A stretch of DNA of 64,000 nucleotides from Bacteroidia bacterium. Lineage in GTDB: Bacteria > Bacteroidota > Bacteroidia > Cytophagales > Cyclobacteriaceae. Position 1 is the stretch's first letter. Each line of letters starts with the position of its first letter. Under the pieces are notes generated by a model. That model was not told where the DNA came from, did no database searches, and saw only the letters and a program-made list of their open reading frames with translations. Below, piece after piece: positions 35,358 through 43,823 of this stretch. The position numbers and the translations under genes are program-made. The DNA is taken from assembly GCA_030425425.1 (NCBI GenBank), contig JAUIAO010000006.1, positions 1 through 64,000 on the forward strand, given 5' to 3'.

Positions 35358-36002
35358 ATGAAAGCTATCATACTTTTTTTCATATTCCTATCTAGTCCAA
35401 ACCTCCAGATTATCGAGGAGTGCATTGATCATATTCAATCAAATTTTCCTGATCTTTCTCAAGAACAAATCGAAGCACTGAGTATTGGTGCTCCGGAAAT
35501 TATCAGGTACAATGAAGTTCAGAATTTTTTGGAAACCGAGCTACTGGAATTAGGGTATGTCAATCATGGTCATGATCTGGTGGATTTTAGCATTGGACCT
35601 TTTCAAATGAAACCATCTTTCATCGAAAGACTGGAACATGAAATCCAAACCAACGAACAATTATCAGAGTTTTCGATTTTAATGGAATATACCCGCAAAG
35701 ACGTTTCATCCATTCGAAAAGAACGACTTGGAAGAATATCAAATCCTTCATTTCAAATAAAATACCTGGAAGCATTTAGTGCATATTGTGAGTTGGCATA
35801 TCCTGATTCAAAGAATTTATCAACAACCGAAAAGCTGAAATTCAAAGCCACAGCATATAACCTTGGGTTTGACAAATCATTTAATGAAATCACTCAGTAT
35901 CAATCCAAAAAGCACTTTCCTTTTGGATCCAAGTACCAGGGAAAACAATATGCCTATTCCGAATTAAGCCTTGAAATCTATAACCACCTGAGCCATGAGT
36001 AA
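35358..36002 (+). CDS. Hypothetical exported protein, possibly lysozyme-like
   Basis: The ATG at 35358 is used (MKAIILFFIFLSS); the open frame begins at a TTG inside the terminator. The 214-residue product has a signal peptide and is mainly helical. The segment APEIIRYNEVQNFLE and the later IGPFQMKPSFIERLE resemble lytic transglycosylase parts (a catalytic-Glu helix and a G-x-F-Q-M-x-P turn), but I cannot confirm the family. It overlaps the next gene by 8 bp, which points to translational coupling. Confidence 0.6.
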   Translation: MKAIILFFIFLSSPNLQIIEECIDHIQSNFPDLSQEQIEALSIGAPEIIRYNEVQNFLETELLELGYVNHGHDLVDFSIGPFQMKPSFIERLEHEIQTNEQLSEFSILMEYTRKDVSSIRKERLGRISNPSFQIKYLEAFSAYCELAYPDSKNLSTTEKLKFKATAYNLGFDKSFNEITQYQSKKHFPFGSKYQGKQYAYSELSLEIYNHLSHE

Positions 36003-37485
36003 CACCATTAAAATCTTATCACTTGTTCTATTTGCATTTTTCATCAGTTGTGAGCAGCCGCCCAGCATACGTCCTCCGTTTTCAAATGTCAGTGTTCCAT
36101 CACTCAACTTGACTTTTGACGCAAGCAAAGGTGACACACTGATCCTTGGCAATGGAACAGAAATTCGAGTTCCTGCGAATGCTTTTGTAGATGCGATGGG
36201 GAATCCAGTCAGTGGAGAAGTGGAGCTGTCTTTCACACAGATGAATGATGTGAGCTCATTGATTACATCAGGAATTCCAATGAAATTCGGGCCGGATGAA
36301 GACCCGAGTATTATGGAATCTGCGGCTATGTTTGAGATCGGAGCTAATCAGAACGGCCAGCCATTAGAGCTAGCCAATGACATGTCGATCGAAACAGTAA
36401 TCGCTACTGATGAAGAAAGCGACGCTTTTGATTTTTATTCATTCGATCCAGAAACTGGTAATTGGAGTAATGAAGGGACAGTTACTCCTACTCCAAATCC
36501 TGCCATTGCAGAATTGACTAGCAGTATTGATTCAAGCGATTCAATTCTGAGCGAAATGGATCTTTCCAATTGTTTTGCTTTCAACTATTTTGAAGATTTG
36601 GACATTGTAGTGGACTCAGAAAAGTCAAAACTCAAAGACAAGCGATTCAACTATTATACATGGGATACGGCTCCCAGCCTCCAAACCATGACCAGATTGA
36701 TCAGTGAAAAGCTAAAAGGCTATGGGGCATTTCTTATGGATACACATAGCTATCAGGAAGTTAAATACAAAGGAAAATCTTATAGTGCCAATATGGTGCT
36801 ATGGGAGCCTGCCTCTCCCATTCCAGATTGGGTAAAGAAAATGAATCTAACATACTTCACTGAAGTCAAACCAAGACGTAACGGCAATTATAATATGATG
36901 TTTGCTCGCTATAACGATTCATGGGATCAGATCAAATTACTATACATGGAAGCAAAAGTCAAAATGCCATTGTCGGAGCTTTACAGCAAACCGGCTACAC
37001 AAAGAACTGATGAATATGAAGCTCTGGTACTAAGAATGAAAACTGAGCAGCAAGTGCTCAGCTCCCAAAACAAGGTCTTAAGGATTTTCAACATCCGTAA
37101 GATGGGCATTTATAATTATGACATCATAAAGCAGGAAGAACGCCTGCTGGTAAAGGCTGAAGTGGAGTTATCCAATGATTTTCCTACTGACCTGTTTGTC
37201 ATTTTGAAAGGTCAAAATACAGTGATCAGGTACTCAGAAGATGAACTCAGCAGGTTTGCTATATATCCAGGAATGGAATACCTCTGCTTCAAAGTGATCG
37301 AAAACAACCAAATCGCTATGCAGCCAATGAGGACTCTAACTGACGATGAGTATAATGATTTGAAAAAAGACAATACTTTCAAAATCAAGCTGGAACCTAC
37401 CGATTACACCGTAAAAAGTGTGGATGATGTAGCACATTTCCTCAACAAAGAATCAGAGGAAGTGATGCTAAGTATGAGGTGGTAA
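35995..37485 (+). CDS. Lipoprotein with ZU5-like N-terminal domain
   Basis: A 496-residue lipoprotein (LFAFFISC lipobox). Residues about 35-125 look like a ZU5-type beta domain: GTEIRVPANAFVDAMGNPV, then GEVELSFTQM. The large C-terminal part is of unknown fold, with Lys/Asp-rich loops and an FNIRKMGIYNYDIIK segment. ZU5 modules mediate protein interactions or autoproteolysis in other proteins. The start codon lies inside the previous gene, so the two proteins are probably made together. No function can be named. Confidence 0.7.
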   Translation: MSNTIKILSLVLFAFFISCEQPPSIRPPFSNVSVPSLNLTFDASKGDTLILGNGTEIRVPANAFVDAMGNPVSGEVELSFTQMNDVSSLITSGIPMKFGPDEDPSIMESAAMFEIGANQNGQPLELANDMSIETVIATDEESDAFDFYSFDPETGNWSNEGTVTPTPNPAIAELTSSIDSSDSILSEMDLSNCFAFNYFEDLDIVVDSEKSKLKDKRFNYYTWDTAPSLQTMTRLISEKLKGYGAFLMDTHSYQEVKYKGKSYSANMVLWEPASPIPDWVKKMNLTYFTEVKPRRNGNYNMMFARYNDSWDQIKLLYMEAKVKMPLSELYSKPATQRTDEYEALVLRMKTEQQVLSSQNKVLRIFNIRKMGIYNYDIIKQEERLLVKAEVELSNDFPTDLFVILKGQNTVIRYSEDELSRFAIYPGMEYLCFKVIENNQIAMQPMRTLTDDEYNDLKKDNTFKIKLEPTDYTVKSVDDVAHFLNKESEEVMLSMRW

Positions 37486-37506
37486 TGATAAAATCACAAA
37501 ATACAA

Positions 37507-37537
37507 TTGGAATTTAGAACTTGAGATTTGGAATTCG
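37507..37537 (+). repeat. Direct repeat, left copy (AACTTGAGATTTGG family)
   Basis: The segment TGGAATTTAGAACTTGAGAT, continued by TTGGAATT, matches 39671-39698 at about 25 of 28 bases. The two copies bracket the accessory island with DUF4160, DUF2442, DUF559 and ParDE. Confidence 0.6.
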
Positions 37538-37627
37538 AAACTATCCAACATATCCCGAAATTAAAGTTGAGATAAACCAACCGGAGGGAAAGAGATACTT
37601 AGCTCTCAGGCCTCCTAAAGAATTGAT

Positions 37628-37942
37628 TTAGGCAACTTTTTGCCCAATATGTGCCAATTCGTATTTCAAAAACCCCCTTAAACTCAGGTCTTCATCTACA
37701 TCTGGCCAATGAATACCGATACCATCATTTTCATAATTTCTAAGTTGATCAGAGGTAGCATTTTTCAGGCGTTTAAAATCAGAGATGGGACGTTGAATAA
37801 TTTTTTTATTGTTCAATAAAACAATAATCAAATCCAGTTCTTCATCGAACCAAAGAGACTTTATGCGCAAACCTTCTTCAAAAATCAGAAAGTCTAAAGG
37901 ATCCGTTGCCTGTTTATTGACGATTTTACTCGAAGTATTCAT
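37628..37942 (-). CDS. DUF2442 protein (antitoxin-like partner of DUF4160)
   Basis: I use the ATG at 37942 (MNTSSKIVNKQ); the upstream codon at 37954 is TTG. The 104-residue product carries IKSLWFDEELDLIIVLLNNK followed by KIIQRPISDFKRL and IHWPDVDEDLSLRGFL, the hallmarks of DUF2442. DUF2442 and DUF4160 genes are very often neighbours and are proposed to be a toxin-antitoxin-like pair, although that activity is not well established. Its start lies 17 bp upstream of the restored stop of the DUF4160 frame, suggesting coupled translation. Confidence 0.8.
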   Translation of the reverse strand: MNTSSKIVNKQATDPLDFLIFEEGLRIKSLWFDEELDLIIVLLNNKKIIQRPISDFKRLKNATSDQLRNYENDGIGIHWPDVDEDLSLRGFLKYELAHIGQKVA

Positions 37943-38161
37943 TCCATTTATCAATTAAATAATCATAATGTTCTTTTACGATTTTACGGATTTTTTCTTC
38001 TCTTGCTCTGTAAAACCGTAATAATAATCCTCTTCAAAGTTTGGTATTAGCCAGATTTTGCCACGGCCATTCCCTTTCTTCATGTGTATATGACAAGGCT
38101 CATTTCCTTCATCAGAAAAAAAATGAAACCTAAAACCCGATTGTTCTAAAACAGTTGGCAT
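37926..38161 (-). pseudogene. DUF4160 protein, frameshifted in an A6 run
   Basis: The frame starts MPTVLEQSGFRFHFFSDEGN, continues with EPCHIHMKKGNGRGKIW (DUF4160 signature) and stops early at 37976 after GFTEQEKKKSVKS. The run of six T on the plus strand (37991-37996, A6 on the coding strand) is the slip point: in the other frame the sequence reads IRKIVKEHYDYLIDKW, then NEYFE and a stop at 37926, the normal DUF4160 ending. This is a decayed gene, a programmed slippage site or a read error. Confidence 0.75.
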
Positions 38162-38340
38162 TACACAAAATTAGTCAACTCAATTATAAAGTATATCCTT
38201 ATTATGCTTCCCTTGTCGTTGTTATAATTTTCTCCAGCTAATCATCTCACCCTAAAATTCCAGAGCGGTCCGCCGATTTCATGGACTAATCTCCCCCTCT
38301 TTCAAAGCGGTTCGACGAATCGGGGGCTGTGGGGAGTCCC
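38162..38340. repeat. G/C-rich repeat 1 beside the DUF559 gene
   Basis: CTAATC, then CTCCCCCTCTTTCAAAGCGG, then TTCGACGAATCGGGGGC (38281-38338) is similar to the copy at 38929-38980 and to a decayed copy at 38238-38280. It reaches into the 3' end of the DUF559 gene and forms its last residues (SSNRFERGGD). Confidence 0.5.
38166..38173 (-). promoter_or_regulatory. -7 promoter box directly before the DUF4160 gene
   Basis: TAATTTTG on the minus strand is a perfect TAnnTTTG box ending 4 bp before the ATG at 38161. Transcription would begin at or next to the start codon, giving a leaderless message. No clear -33 box is seen. Confidence 0.35.
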
Positions 38341-38714
38341 AACTCCTTCTTCCTCTCTTCTAAAACCTCAACCAGGCAATCATACACGCCATTAATTCCA
38401 GTAAGCACCTCTTCATCCGAAAACCGAACCACTTTAAAGCCCAGTTCTTCCAGCCTTTTCTGCCTGATCTTGTCATTTTTCGCAACTTCCTCCCAGCTAT
38501 GGGTGTAGCCATCTACCTCTATGATCAATTTCAATTGTATGCACATAAAGTCTGCTATATACCGATCTACCGGCCTCTGTCTGCGAAACGGGACACCTAA
38601 ACCATTTGCCCGGAGCACATATTTCCACAAACACGCCTCTGCCTTGGTCATGCTGTTTCTCAACGAGCGGGCATTTTCTTTTAGATATGGATTGTAGTGG
38701 GATTCGTTTTTCAT
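38286..38714 (-). CDS. DUF559 (Vsr-like endonuclease fold) protein
   Basis: A 142-residue protein with NARSLRNSMTKAEACLWKYV, FRRQRPVDRYIADFMC and LIIEVDGYTHSWEE, the hallmarks of DUF559, which shares the Vsr/very-short-patch-repair nuclease fold. Residues D64 and E77-D79 (ADF, EVDGY) are the likely metal-binding acids. Its function is not established. In Bacteroidota such genes are often embedded in G/C-rich repeats, as here; the C-terminal tail from LPTAPDSS onwards is coded by the repeat itself. Confidence 0.85.
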   Translation of the reverse strand: MKNESHYNPYLKENARSLRNSMTKAEACLWKYVLRANGLGVPFRRQRPVDRYIADFMCIQLKLIIEVDGYTHSWEEVAKNDKIRQKRLEELGFKVVRFSDEEVLTGINGVYDCLVEVLEERKKELGLPTAPDSSNRFERGGD

Positions 38715-39069
38715 ACTTGAAATTTACTAAGGAAGTTTGATTTCCACTCCCCCTTAGTCCCCCTCTTGAAGAGGGGGAGAACCATTCTGAGCAAGGAACC
38801 TTTTCAAGAGGGGGAGAACCAGCGCACGAGCCACCTGCTAGAGAGGGAAATGCTACGCATAACTATTTTTGAAAACGGGAGCACAAGAATATCCCGACTG
38901 CAATGAAGCACTATGACATTTAGGAGCTAATCATCTCCCCCTCTTTCAGAGCGGTTCGCCGATGCGAGGCCCGGGGGGAGTTTTTCTTTCCCCTTCCTTT
39001 GGAACGATCAGACATATCGGGGGTTGGGGGAAGGTTTACTCGACCCGGAGAGTCTAAGAATAAAACTCA
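38715..39069. repeat. Intergenic G/C-rich palindromes and direct repeats
   Basis: CCCCCTCTT-G-AAGAGGGGG (38759-38777) is a perfect inverted repeat around one base. AAGAGGGGGAGAACC occurs at 38769-38783 and again at 38806-38820. A further copy of the DUF559-linked repeat is at 38929-38980, and a T-rich hairpin-like stretch follows. No gene was recognised in this region. Confidence 0.7.
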
Positions 39070-39378
39070 CTAGTGGGATTCAAAAAATCTAGGTATATCT
39101 CGCCTGCCATGGAGAATTCTCACGATCCGGATTCTATAATTATCGATACGGTAAAAGACAATATGCGAATTTTTGGCGATACTTCGTAATCCTTCTTTAA
39201 TCTCTGATCTGGATTTTCCTAATTCAGGGTTTTGAACAAGCTGATTAAACAGGTCATCAAAATCGGATAGATATGATACAGCTTGATCAATGTTAAAATG
39301 GCTTTGAGTGTAATCGAAAATCTCTTCTAAATCTATATCTGCTTCTTTGGAAAGAAAATAACCACGTATTACCGACAT
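39070..39378 (-). CDS. parE: ParE/RelE-family toxin
   Basis: A 102-residue toxin of the ParE/RelE superfamily: SKEADIDLEEIFDYTQSHF, LVQNPELGKSRSEI, RSIAKNSHIVFYRID and the ending IRIVRILHGRRDIPRFF. ParE toxins inhibit DNA gyrase, but the family name alone does not prove the target. Its start codon follows the antitoxin stop directly, so the two are translated together. It belongs to the accessory island between the 37.5-kb and 39.7-kb repeats. Confidence 0.9.
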   Translation of the reverse strand: MSVIRGYFLSKEADIDLEEIFDYTQSHFNIDQAVSYLSDFDDLFNQLVQNPELGKSRSEIKEGLRSIAKNSHIVFYRIDNYRIRIVRILHGRRDIPRFFESH

Positions 39379-39606
39379 TTACATCTCTCCTGTTTTCGCA
39401 GCGATTATATCTTTTACAGATCTGGGACTTTCAGATCCTTCCCATCCTTTTTCAATTTCTATCCTCAAATCATTCAGTACCATATCACGGTATCTCTGAT
39501 GTAATCTTAAGGCATCTCTTACAGCCTCACTTGCATTCTGGAAATCTCCTGACGCCACTAACGAACTAATGTATTCTTCTTGTTTTTGAGTAAAGCTAAC
39601 GTTCAT
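39379..39606 (-). CDS. parD: ParD-family antitoxin
   Basis: A 75-residue antitoxin: FTQKQEEYISSLVASGDFQN (ribbon-helix-helix DNA-binding part), then ASEAVRDALRL, the ParD/CC2985 hallmark, and a C-terminal toxin-binding tail. It binds and neutralises ParE and should repress the operon. It is upstream of parE on the minus strand. A perfect -7 box (TAAATTTG at 39629-39636) lies 22 bp ahead of its ATG. Confidence 0.9.
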   Translation of the reverse strand: MNVSFTQKQEEYISSLVASGDFQNASEAVRDALRLHQRYRDMVLNDLRIEIEKGWEGSESPRSVKDIIAAKTGEM

Positions 39607-39628
39607 ATTACATTGACTTAATGATGTC

Positions 39629-39636
39629 CAAATTTA
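39629..39636 (-). promoter_or_regulatory. -7 promoter box of the parDE operon
   Basis: TAAATTTG on the minus strand is a perfect TAnnTTTG box, leaving an estimated 17-nt leader before parD. The -33 box at the usual 19-bp distance is weak (TATT). Confidence 0.4.
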
Positions 39637-39670
39637 GCAAATATGGATATTATTTAATAATTCCATGCAT

Positions 39671-39700
39671 TGAAATTTGGAACTTGAGATTTGGTATTTT
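39671..39700 (+). repeat. Direct repeat, right copy (AACTTGAGATTTGG family)
   Basis: Same orientation as the copy at 37507-37537 and about 90% identical over 28 bp. It ends at the 3' end of the DUF58 gene and marks the right edge of the accessory island. Confidence 0.6.
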
Positions 39701-41015
39701 ACAACAACCTCCTCGTTTTCACTTCAATGTACTTGTTGATAACGTCAACATTCAGGTTTTGTGGAGTGGTATAGAGTGAAAGGATACCAGCTTTTTTGAG
39801 TTCTTCACCGATCAGGATTTTCTCATGAAGGAGTTGCTGTGCGATAACCTGATCATAGATTTCACGAGTGTTGGCTGGTGGTGTTTGCATCAGCGTATCC
39901 ACTTCAGTATTTCTAAAATAGATCACCAAAAGCAAGTGCCTTTTGTTCAGCATTTTGAGATAGGGCAACTGCCTCTGCAAACTGGAAAGGGATTCGAAAT
40001 TGGTAAACAGCAACAATAAACTTCTCTGGTTTACAAACCGACTCACCCGCGAATTGAGTGCCGCAAAATCAGGTTCTTTGAAACTGGTCTCCACACCATA
40101 CAGTGTTTCCATCACCTGATATAGTTGAGTATTTCGATGATTGGCTTTCAGAAATGAACCAACTTTGTTTTCAAAAGTCACTAACCCAACCTGATCTCCC
40201 TTTTTCAAAGAAATGTCCGCAATAACCAGAGCTGCATTTATAGAATAATCCAGCAAGGTCATTTGCTCGAATGGCATTTTCATCACCCGGCTTTTATCGA
40301 TGATGCAATAAACATTTTGTGACTTTTCATCTACAAAATGATTGGTCATCAGGTGACCTCTTCGTGCCGTGGCTGCCCAATTGATTTTTCTTGGATCATC
40401 CCCCAAGGCATAATCTCTTATCGTGTCAAACTCCGTACTATTCCCAACTTTCCTGACTCTCTTTTGTCCATACATGGTCAGGTTTTGGCTAATCGCCATG
40501 AGTTCATATTGATGAAGCTTCACAAAGGAAGGATATACTTTCACTTCACTAGGTTCTGCTCCTTTGAACTGGCGACTGATCAAACCTATTGCGGTTTGAG
40601 CCAACACATTCACATGACCAAAAACATATTGTCCTCGATCTACAGGTCTTAAGTGATATTTGAATTGCTTATTGGCCTTTGGAGACAATTCTTCACTGAT
40701 TTTAAAATCACGTATCTGAAATTGCTCCGGTAGCTCATCGATAAGCTCAATATGAATAGGGAAAGAATAACTTGACTTTACATCAATCAGCACGTCATTT
40801 TCTTCACCATTAGAAAAACGTTCATTGCAGCTTCTCTTAATCTGAAGTGAACCATTCAGAAACAAAAGAAGCGCTTCCACCAAAAAAAGAATCAGGAAAA
40901 CCAGAGCAACCAATCTCGCAATTAGGAAAATAAACGACACAAAAAAGCCTACCATAAATAAGGCAATCAGTGTCGTCAAAATCCAGTAAAATCTATTGGT
41001 TACAAATATCTTCAT
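39699..41015 (-). CDS. DUF58 protein (vWA-like), partner of MoxR
   Basis: A 438-residue protein with two membrane segments near the N-terminus (about 10-50), then a DUF58 domain: IRDYALGDDPRKINWAATAR followed by RGHLMTNHFVDEKSQ is the family signature, and FIDKSR-like (YCIIDKSRVM) opens a vWA-like fold. DUF58 proteins sit beside MoxR ATPases; the pair is thought to act as a chaperone or metal-loading system for membrane or periplasmic partners. It is the last gene of a six-gene minus-strand run. Confidence 0.9.
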   Translation of the reverse strand: MKIFVTNRFYWILTTLIALFMVGFFVSFIFLIARLVALVFLILFLVEALLLFLNGSLQIKRSCNERFSNGEENDVLIDVKSSYSFPIHIELIDELPEQFQIRDFKISEELSPKANKQFKYHLRPVDRGQYVFGHVNVLAQTAIGLISRQFKGAEPSEVKVYPSFVKLHQYELMAISQNLTMYGQKRVRKVGNSTEFDTIRDYALGDDPRKINWAATARRGHLMTNHFVDEKSQNVYCIIDKSRVMKMPFEQMTLLDYSINAALVIADISLKKGDQVGLVTFENKVGSFLKANHRNTQLYQVMETLYGVETSFKEPDFAALNSRVSRFVNQRSLLLLFTNFESLSSLQRQLPYLKMLNKRHLLLVIYFRNTEVDTLMQTPPANTREIYDQVIAQQLLHEKILIGEELKKAGILSLYTTPQNLNVDVINKYIEVKTRRLL

Positions 41016-41055
41016 TGATTCAAGTCACAAGTTGATGCTCATTTTCAAACTGATC

Positions 41056-42027
41056 TCAGTTGGGTACTTCCACCTGCTGAACGATCTGCTGACTTACTTC
41101 CTCGATAGTCACCCCTTGTAATTCCGCCTCCGGGCTAAGCTGAATTCTGTGCTCAATCACTGGTCTCAGCAATTTTTGGATATCATCTGGTGTGACAAAA
41201 TCACGTCCATTGATAGCTGCATAGGCTTTTGAAGCTCGCATCAGGTCTATGGAAGCACGAGGTGAAGCACCCAGATATAATGATGGATGTTCTCTGGTGG
41301 CAGAGATCAACTGTGCAATGTACTGGAGCAATGACTGTTTGGTGAGAATTTCCTGCAGGTTTTGCCTCAGGCTGATCACCTCTTCTTTGGAAATGACCTT
41401 CTCTATAAAATCTAATTTCTTAAAGCCTGAATTTTGGTTTTGCAATTCAAGAATCTGTGATTCTTCCTCTACCGATGGATATCCCACGTTGATTTTGAAA
41501 AGAAAACGATCAAGCTGGGCTTCTGGCAATCGGTATGTCCCCTCCTGCTCTATGGGGTTCTGTGTAGCCAATACCATAAACAAATCTTCCATAGAGTAAA
41601 CCTCTCCATCATTGGACACCTGATACTCTTCCATGACTTCAAACAGTGCAGATTGGGTTTTAGCTGGAGCGCGGTTTATCTCATCAATCAATACCAGATT
41701 GGAGAAAACAGGTCCTTTTTTGAAATCAAAAGAAGACGAACCCGGATTGAAAATGGAGGTCCCAATGATATCAGACGGCATCATATCTGGTGTAAATTGT
41801 ATTCGCTTAAACTCCGCCTGGGTCATATTGGACAGAATTCTCGCGGAGAGCGTCTTGGCCACACCTGGCACACCTTCTATCAGCACATGACCACCAGCAA
41901 ACACTGCAGTCATCAGCAAATCAAACATCTCCTCCTGACCGACGAGTGCTTTTCTCGCTTCCGTTCTCATCACCTCTACTTTCTCAGCAAAATCTTTGAG
42001 ATCTATTCTATTTTCAAATTCAGACAT
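41056..42027 (-). CDS. MoxR-family AAA+ ATPase
   Basis: A 323-residue AAA+ ATPase: Walker A EGVPGVAKT (51-59), Walker B LVLIDEINRAP (Asp115, Glu116), sensor-1 region MVLATQNPIEQEGTY and the C-terminal lid with GASPRASIDL. MoxR proteins use ATP to help assemble protein complexes together with vWA/DUF58 partners. It is 40 bp upstream of the DUF58 gene and three bases after the DUF4350 gene, so clearly in the operon. Confidence 0.92.
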   Translation of the reverse strand: MSEFENRIDLKDFAEKVEVMRTEARKALVGQEEMFDLLMTAVFAGGHVLIEGVPGVAKTLSARILSNMTQAEFKRIQFTPDMMPSDIIGTSIFNPGSSSFDFKKGPVFSNLVLIDEINRAPAKTQSALFEVMEEYQVSNDGEVYSMEDLFMVLATQNPIEQEGTYRLPEAQLDRFLFKINVGYPSVEEESQILELQNQNSGFKKLDFIEKVISKEEVISLRQNLQEILTKQSLLQYIAQLISATREHPSLYLGASPRASIDLMRASKAYAAINGRDFVTPDDIQKLLRPVIEHRIQLSPEAELQGVTIEEVSQQIVQQVEVPN

Positions 42028-42030
42028 ATC

Positions 42031-43164
42031 TTATCGTTTAAAAGCGGTTATTTTTTCATTCAATTCGATGAGTGTTTGCTCAGAAACACCTCCACCATTT
42101 TTGATATAATTGATTAAATCGAAAGTCTTCACCACATCTTGCTCACGTACCCCTGTTTTCACAGCGATTTTTGGATACATTTCTTCCCCAAAATCCTTGA
42201 TGAAGTATTTTTCTCTGAGCCCTTTGAGAAAATAGTTTATCAGCTTCTGTGCAGCTTTCTGATGATTTTTCTCCCGATAATGAAGCCCACCCAAAGTCTT
42301 TACATACTCCACCGTGGTATTCGTTTTGGGGGCTAGCAATGGGATAGCTCTTTGTTTCCTCCTACTATTTATAAACAGTACAAGCAATACTCCAAAGAGA
42401 GTCAAATAAACCGCCCATCTCAAGGCTGGTTGAGTGACAAAGTATCTCAACGGACTAGTAGACTCTCCTCTGCCCACTTCATAGTATCGAATATAATCCA
42501 CAGAAGTAGGGCGCATCAAATTCAAAGCTGTTTCGGCAAAATGGTATCCGTCTCCTTTCAAGATTCCATAGTTGCTAAAGGCCAACGGAATAGTTGTTAA
42601 AATCAAAGTGCCCTTCCCAAAATCTTTATTAATCATCACTGGGTTTCCTGAAAATTCTGCCAGAACTTGCCAATCTGAAGAATCTGACAGAACGAAATGA
42701 TTATTGATCATGGTGGAAGGGTAATAAAAATCCTGTTGACCAATATTGATGTGAGCACTGTCAGAAACAAAAAATGCAGCAGGATCAAATTCGGGTGAGT
42801 CTTCTAACCCCAGTGTATCCAAAAGTTTTTGCTCTAATGCCACCGATCCGATTAAAATTGAAGAGCCTTGGTTCAGTAATTCAATCATCTGAGTTAGATC
42901 CTCAGCAGGCATATCCAAATCACTGCACAAAATCACCGCATTGAATGCAGAATCATATTCATAAATTGTCTTAAACACCTCACGTTTTCCTTCCGGAAAA
43001 AAATCTTCCAGACGATCATAGAGTATATAACCTCCATAAGGTTGTTTATCATTGGGAGCATAAGTTGGGATCCACTGAAGAGGTTCAGGTTGATAATGCT
43101 CTACCACCACATAGAATATCAGCAAGATGGAAAGAATGATATAAAACTGACGTTCCTTCTTCAT
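42031..43164 (-). CDS. DUF4350 membrane protein
   Basis: A 377-residue protein of the DUF4350 family: an N-terminal membrane segment (about 7-24), a periplasmic alpha/beta domain (FYVVVEHYQPEPLQWIPTYA, PYGGYILYDRLEDFFP, KGTLILTTIPLAFSN) and a second membrane segment at about 250-265 (AVYLTLFGVLLVLFIN), with a basic cytoplasmic tail. DUF4350 genes accompany MoxR/DUF58 in Bacteroidota. It overlaps the next gene upstream by 4 bp. Confidence 0.85.
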   Translation of the reverse strand: MKKERQFYIILSILLIFYVVVEHYQPEPLQWIPTYAPNDKQPYGGYILYDRLEDFFPEGKREVFKTIYEYDSAFNAVILCSDLDMPAEDLTQMIELLNQGSSILIGSVALEQKLLDTLGLEDSPEFDPAAFFVSDSAHINIGQQDFYYPSTMINNHFVLSDSSDWQVLAEFSGNPVMINKDFGKGTLILTTIPLAFSNYGILKGDGYHFAETALNLMRPTSVDYIRYYEVGRGESTSPLRYFVTQPALRWAVYLTLFGVLLVLFINSRRKQRAIPLLAPKTNTTVEYVKTLGGLHYREKNHQKAAQKLINYFLKGLREKYFIKDFGEEMYPKIAVKTGVREQDVVKTFDLINYIKNGGGVSEQTLIELNEKITAFKR

Positions 43165-43823
43165 TCCAGCATTTTATTTGAAAGTGACTTTACCCTCTCA
43201 TACACTCCTTCATCCGCAGGATAATCACCATACCACGTAGACTCAAAAACGTTCACTAATTCACGAAAACCAGATTGCTTTTCGGCCTTCAGTTCTTTCA
43301 TATAATCCATGGGAGCTTTCCACGTAGTGATCTTAACTGAATTCAAATCATGAAGGTGATGCAACGTGCTTAGGAACTGATATCTTATCGCCAGATCATA
43401 TGCCTCCTTTTGAAGGCTCCGAGCCACTAGCTGATCATAATCCACAGCGTACTCTCCATCTACAGCCACTATTGGGCTTAAAACCGGCTGACTCTCTCTC
43501 ACGAACAATCCTCCATATTTATTCTTGATAAGAAAATAAAGAAGGCCACCGATTAGAATAAAAACGAATATTCTGAAAATAATCGGGAACAAAGTATGTA
43601 CTTCGGTAACCCTAAATAAATCTGCCAGTTTTTGAAAAATAAAAATCATCAGCATCGTAACCCATGCGTCAGATTGAGCATATTCAGTGCTGTAATCAAA
43701 AGCCTTATCAGAACGGTATTCAGCCAAAGCTTCCTGATCGAAGTGGCGTTCTGAAATACTCACTTCATCAGCCCGCAGACTGAATAAAAATAGCACCAAC
43801 AATATGCTACTAAAGATTCTCAA
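43161..43823 (-). CDS. DUF4129-like membrane protein
   Basis: I start at the TTG at 43823 (MRIFSSILLVLFLFSLRADE when read as Met), which gives a signal peptide; the open frame extends to 43898 inside the previous gene. The 220-residue product has a signal sequence, a membrane segment near the middle (IFRIFVFILIGGLLYFL) and a C-terminal domain (VARSLQKEAYDLAIRYQFLS, WKAPMDYMKEL) resembling DUF4129, a frequent partner of MoxR/DUF58. The start is uncertain. Confidence 0.75.
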   Translation of the reverse strand: MRIFSSILLVLFLFSLRADEVSISERHFDQEALAEYRSDKAFDYSTEYAQSDAWVTMLMIFIFQKLADLFRVTEVHTLFPIIFRIFVFILIGGLLYFLIKNKYGGLFVRESQPVLSPIVAVDGEYAVDYDQLVARSLQKEAYDLAIRYQFLSTLHHLHDLNSVKITTWKAPMDYMKELKAEKQSGFRELVNVFESTWYGDYPADEGVYERVKSLSNKMLE

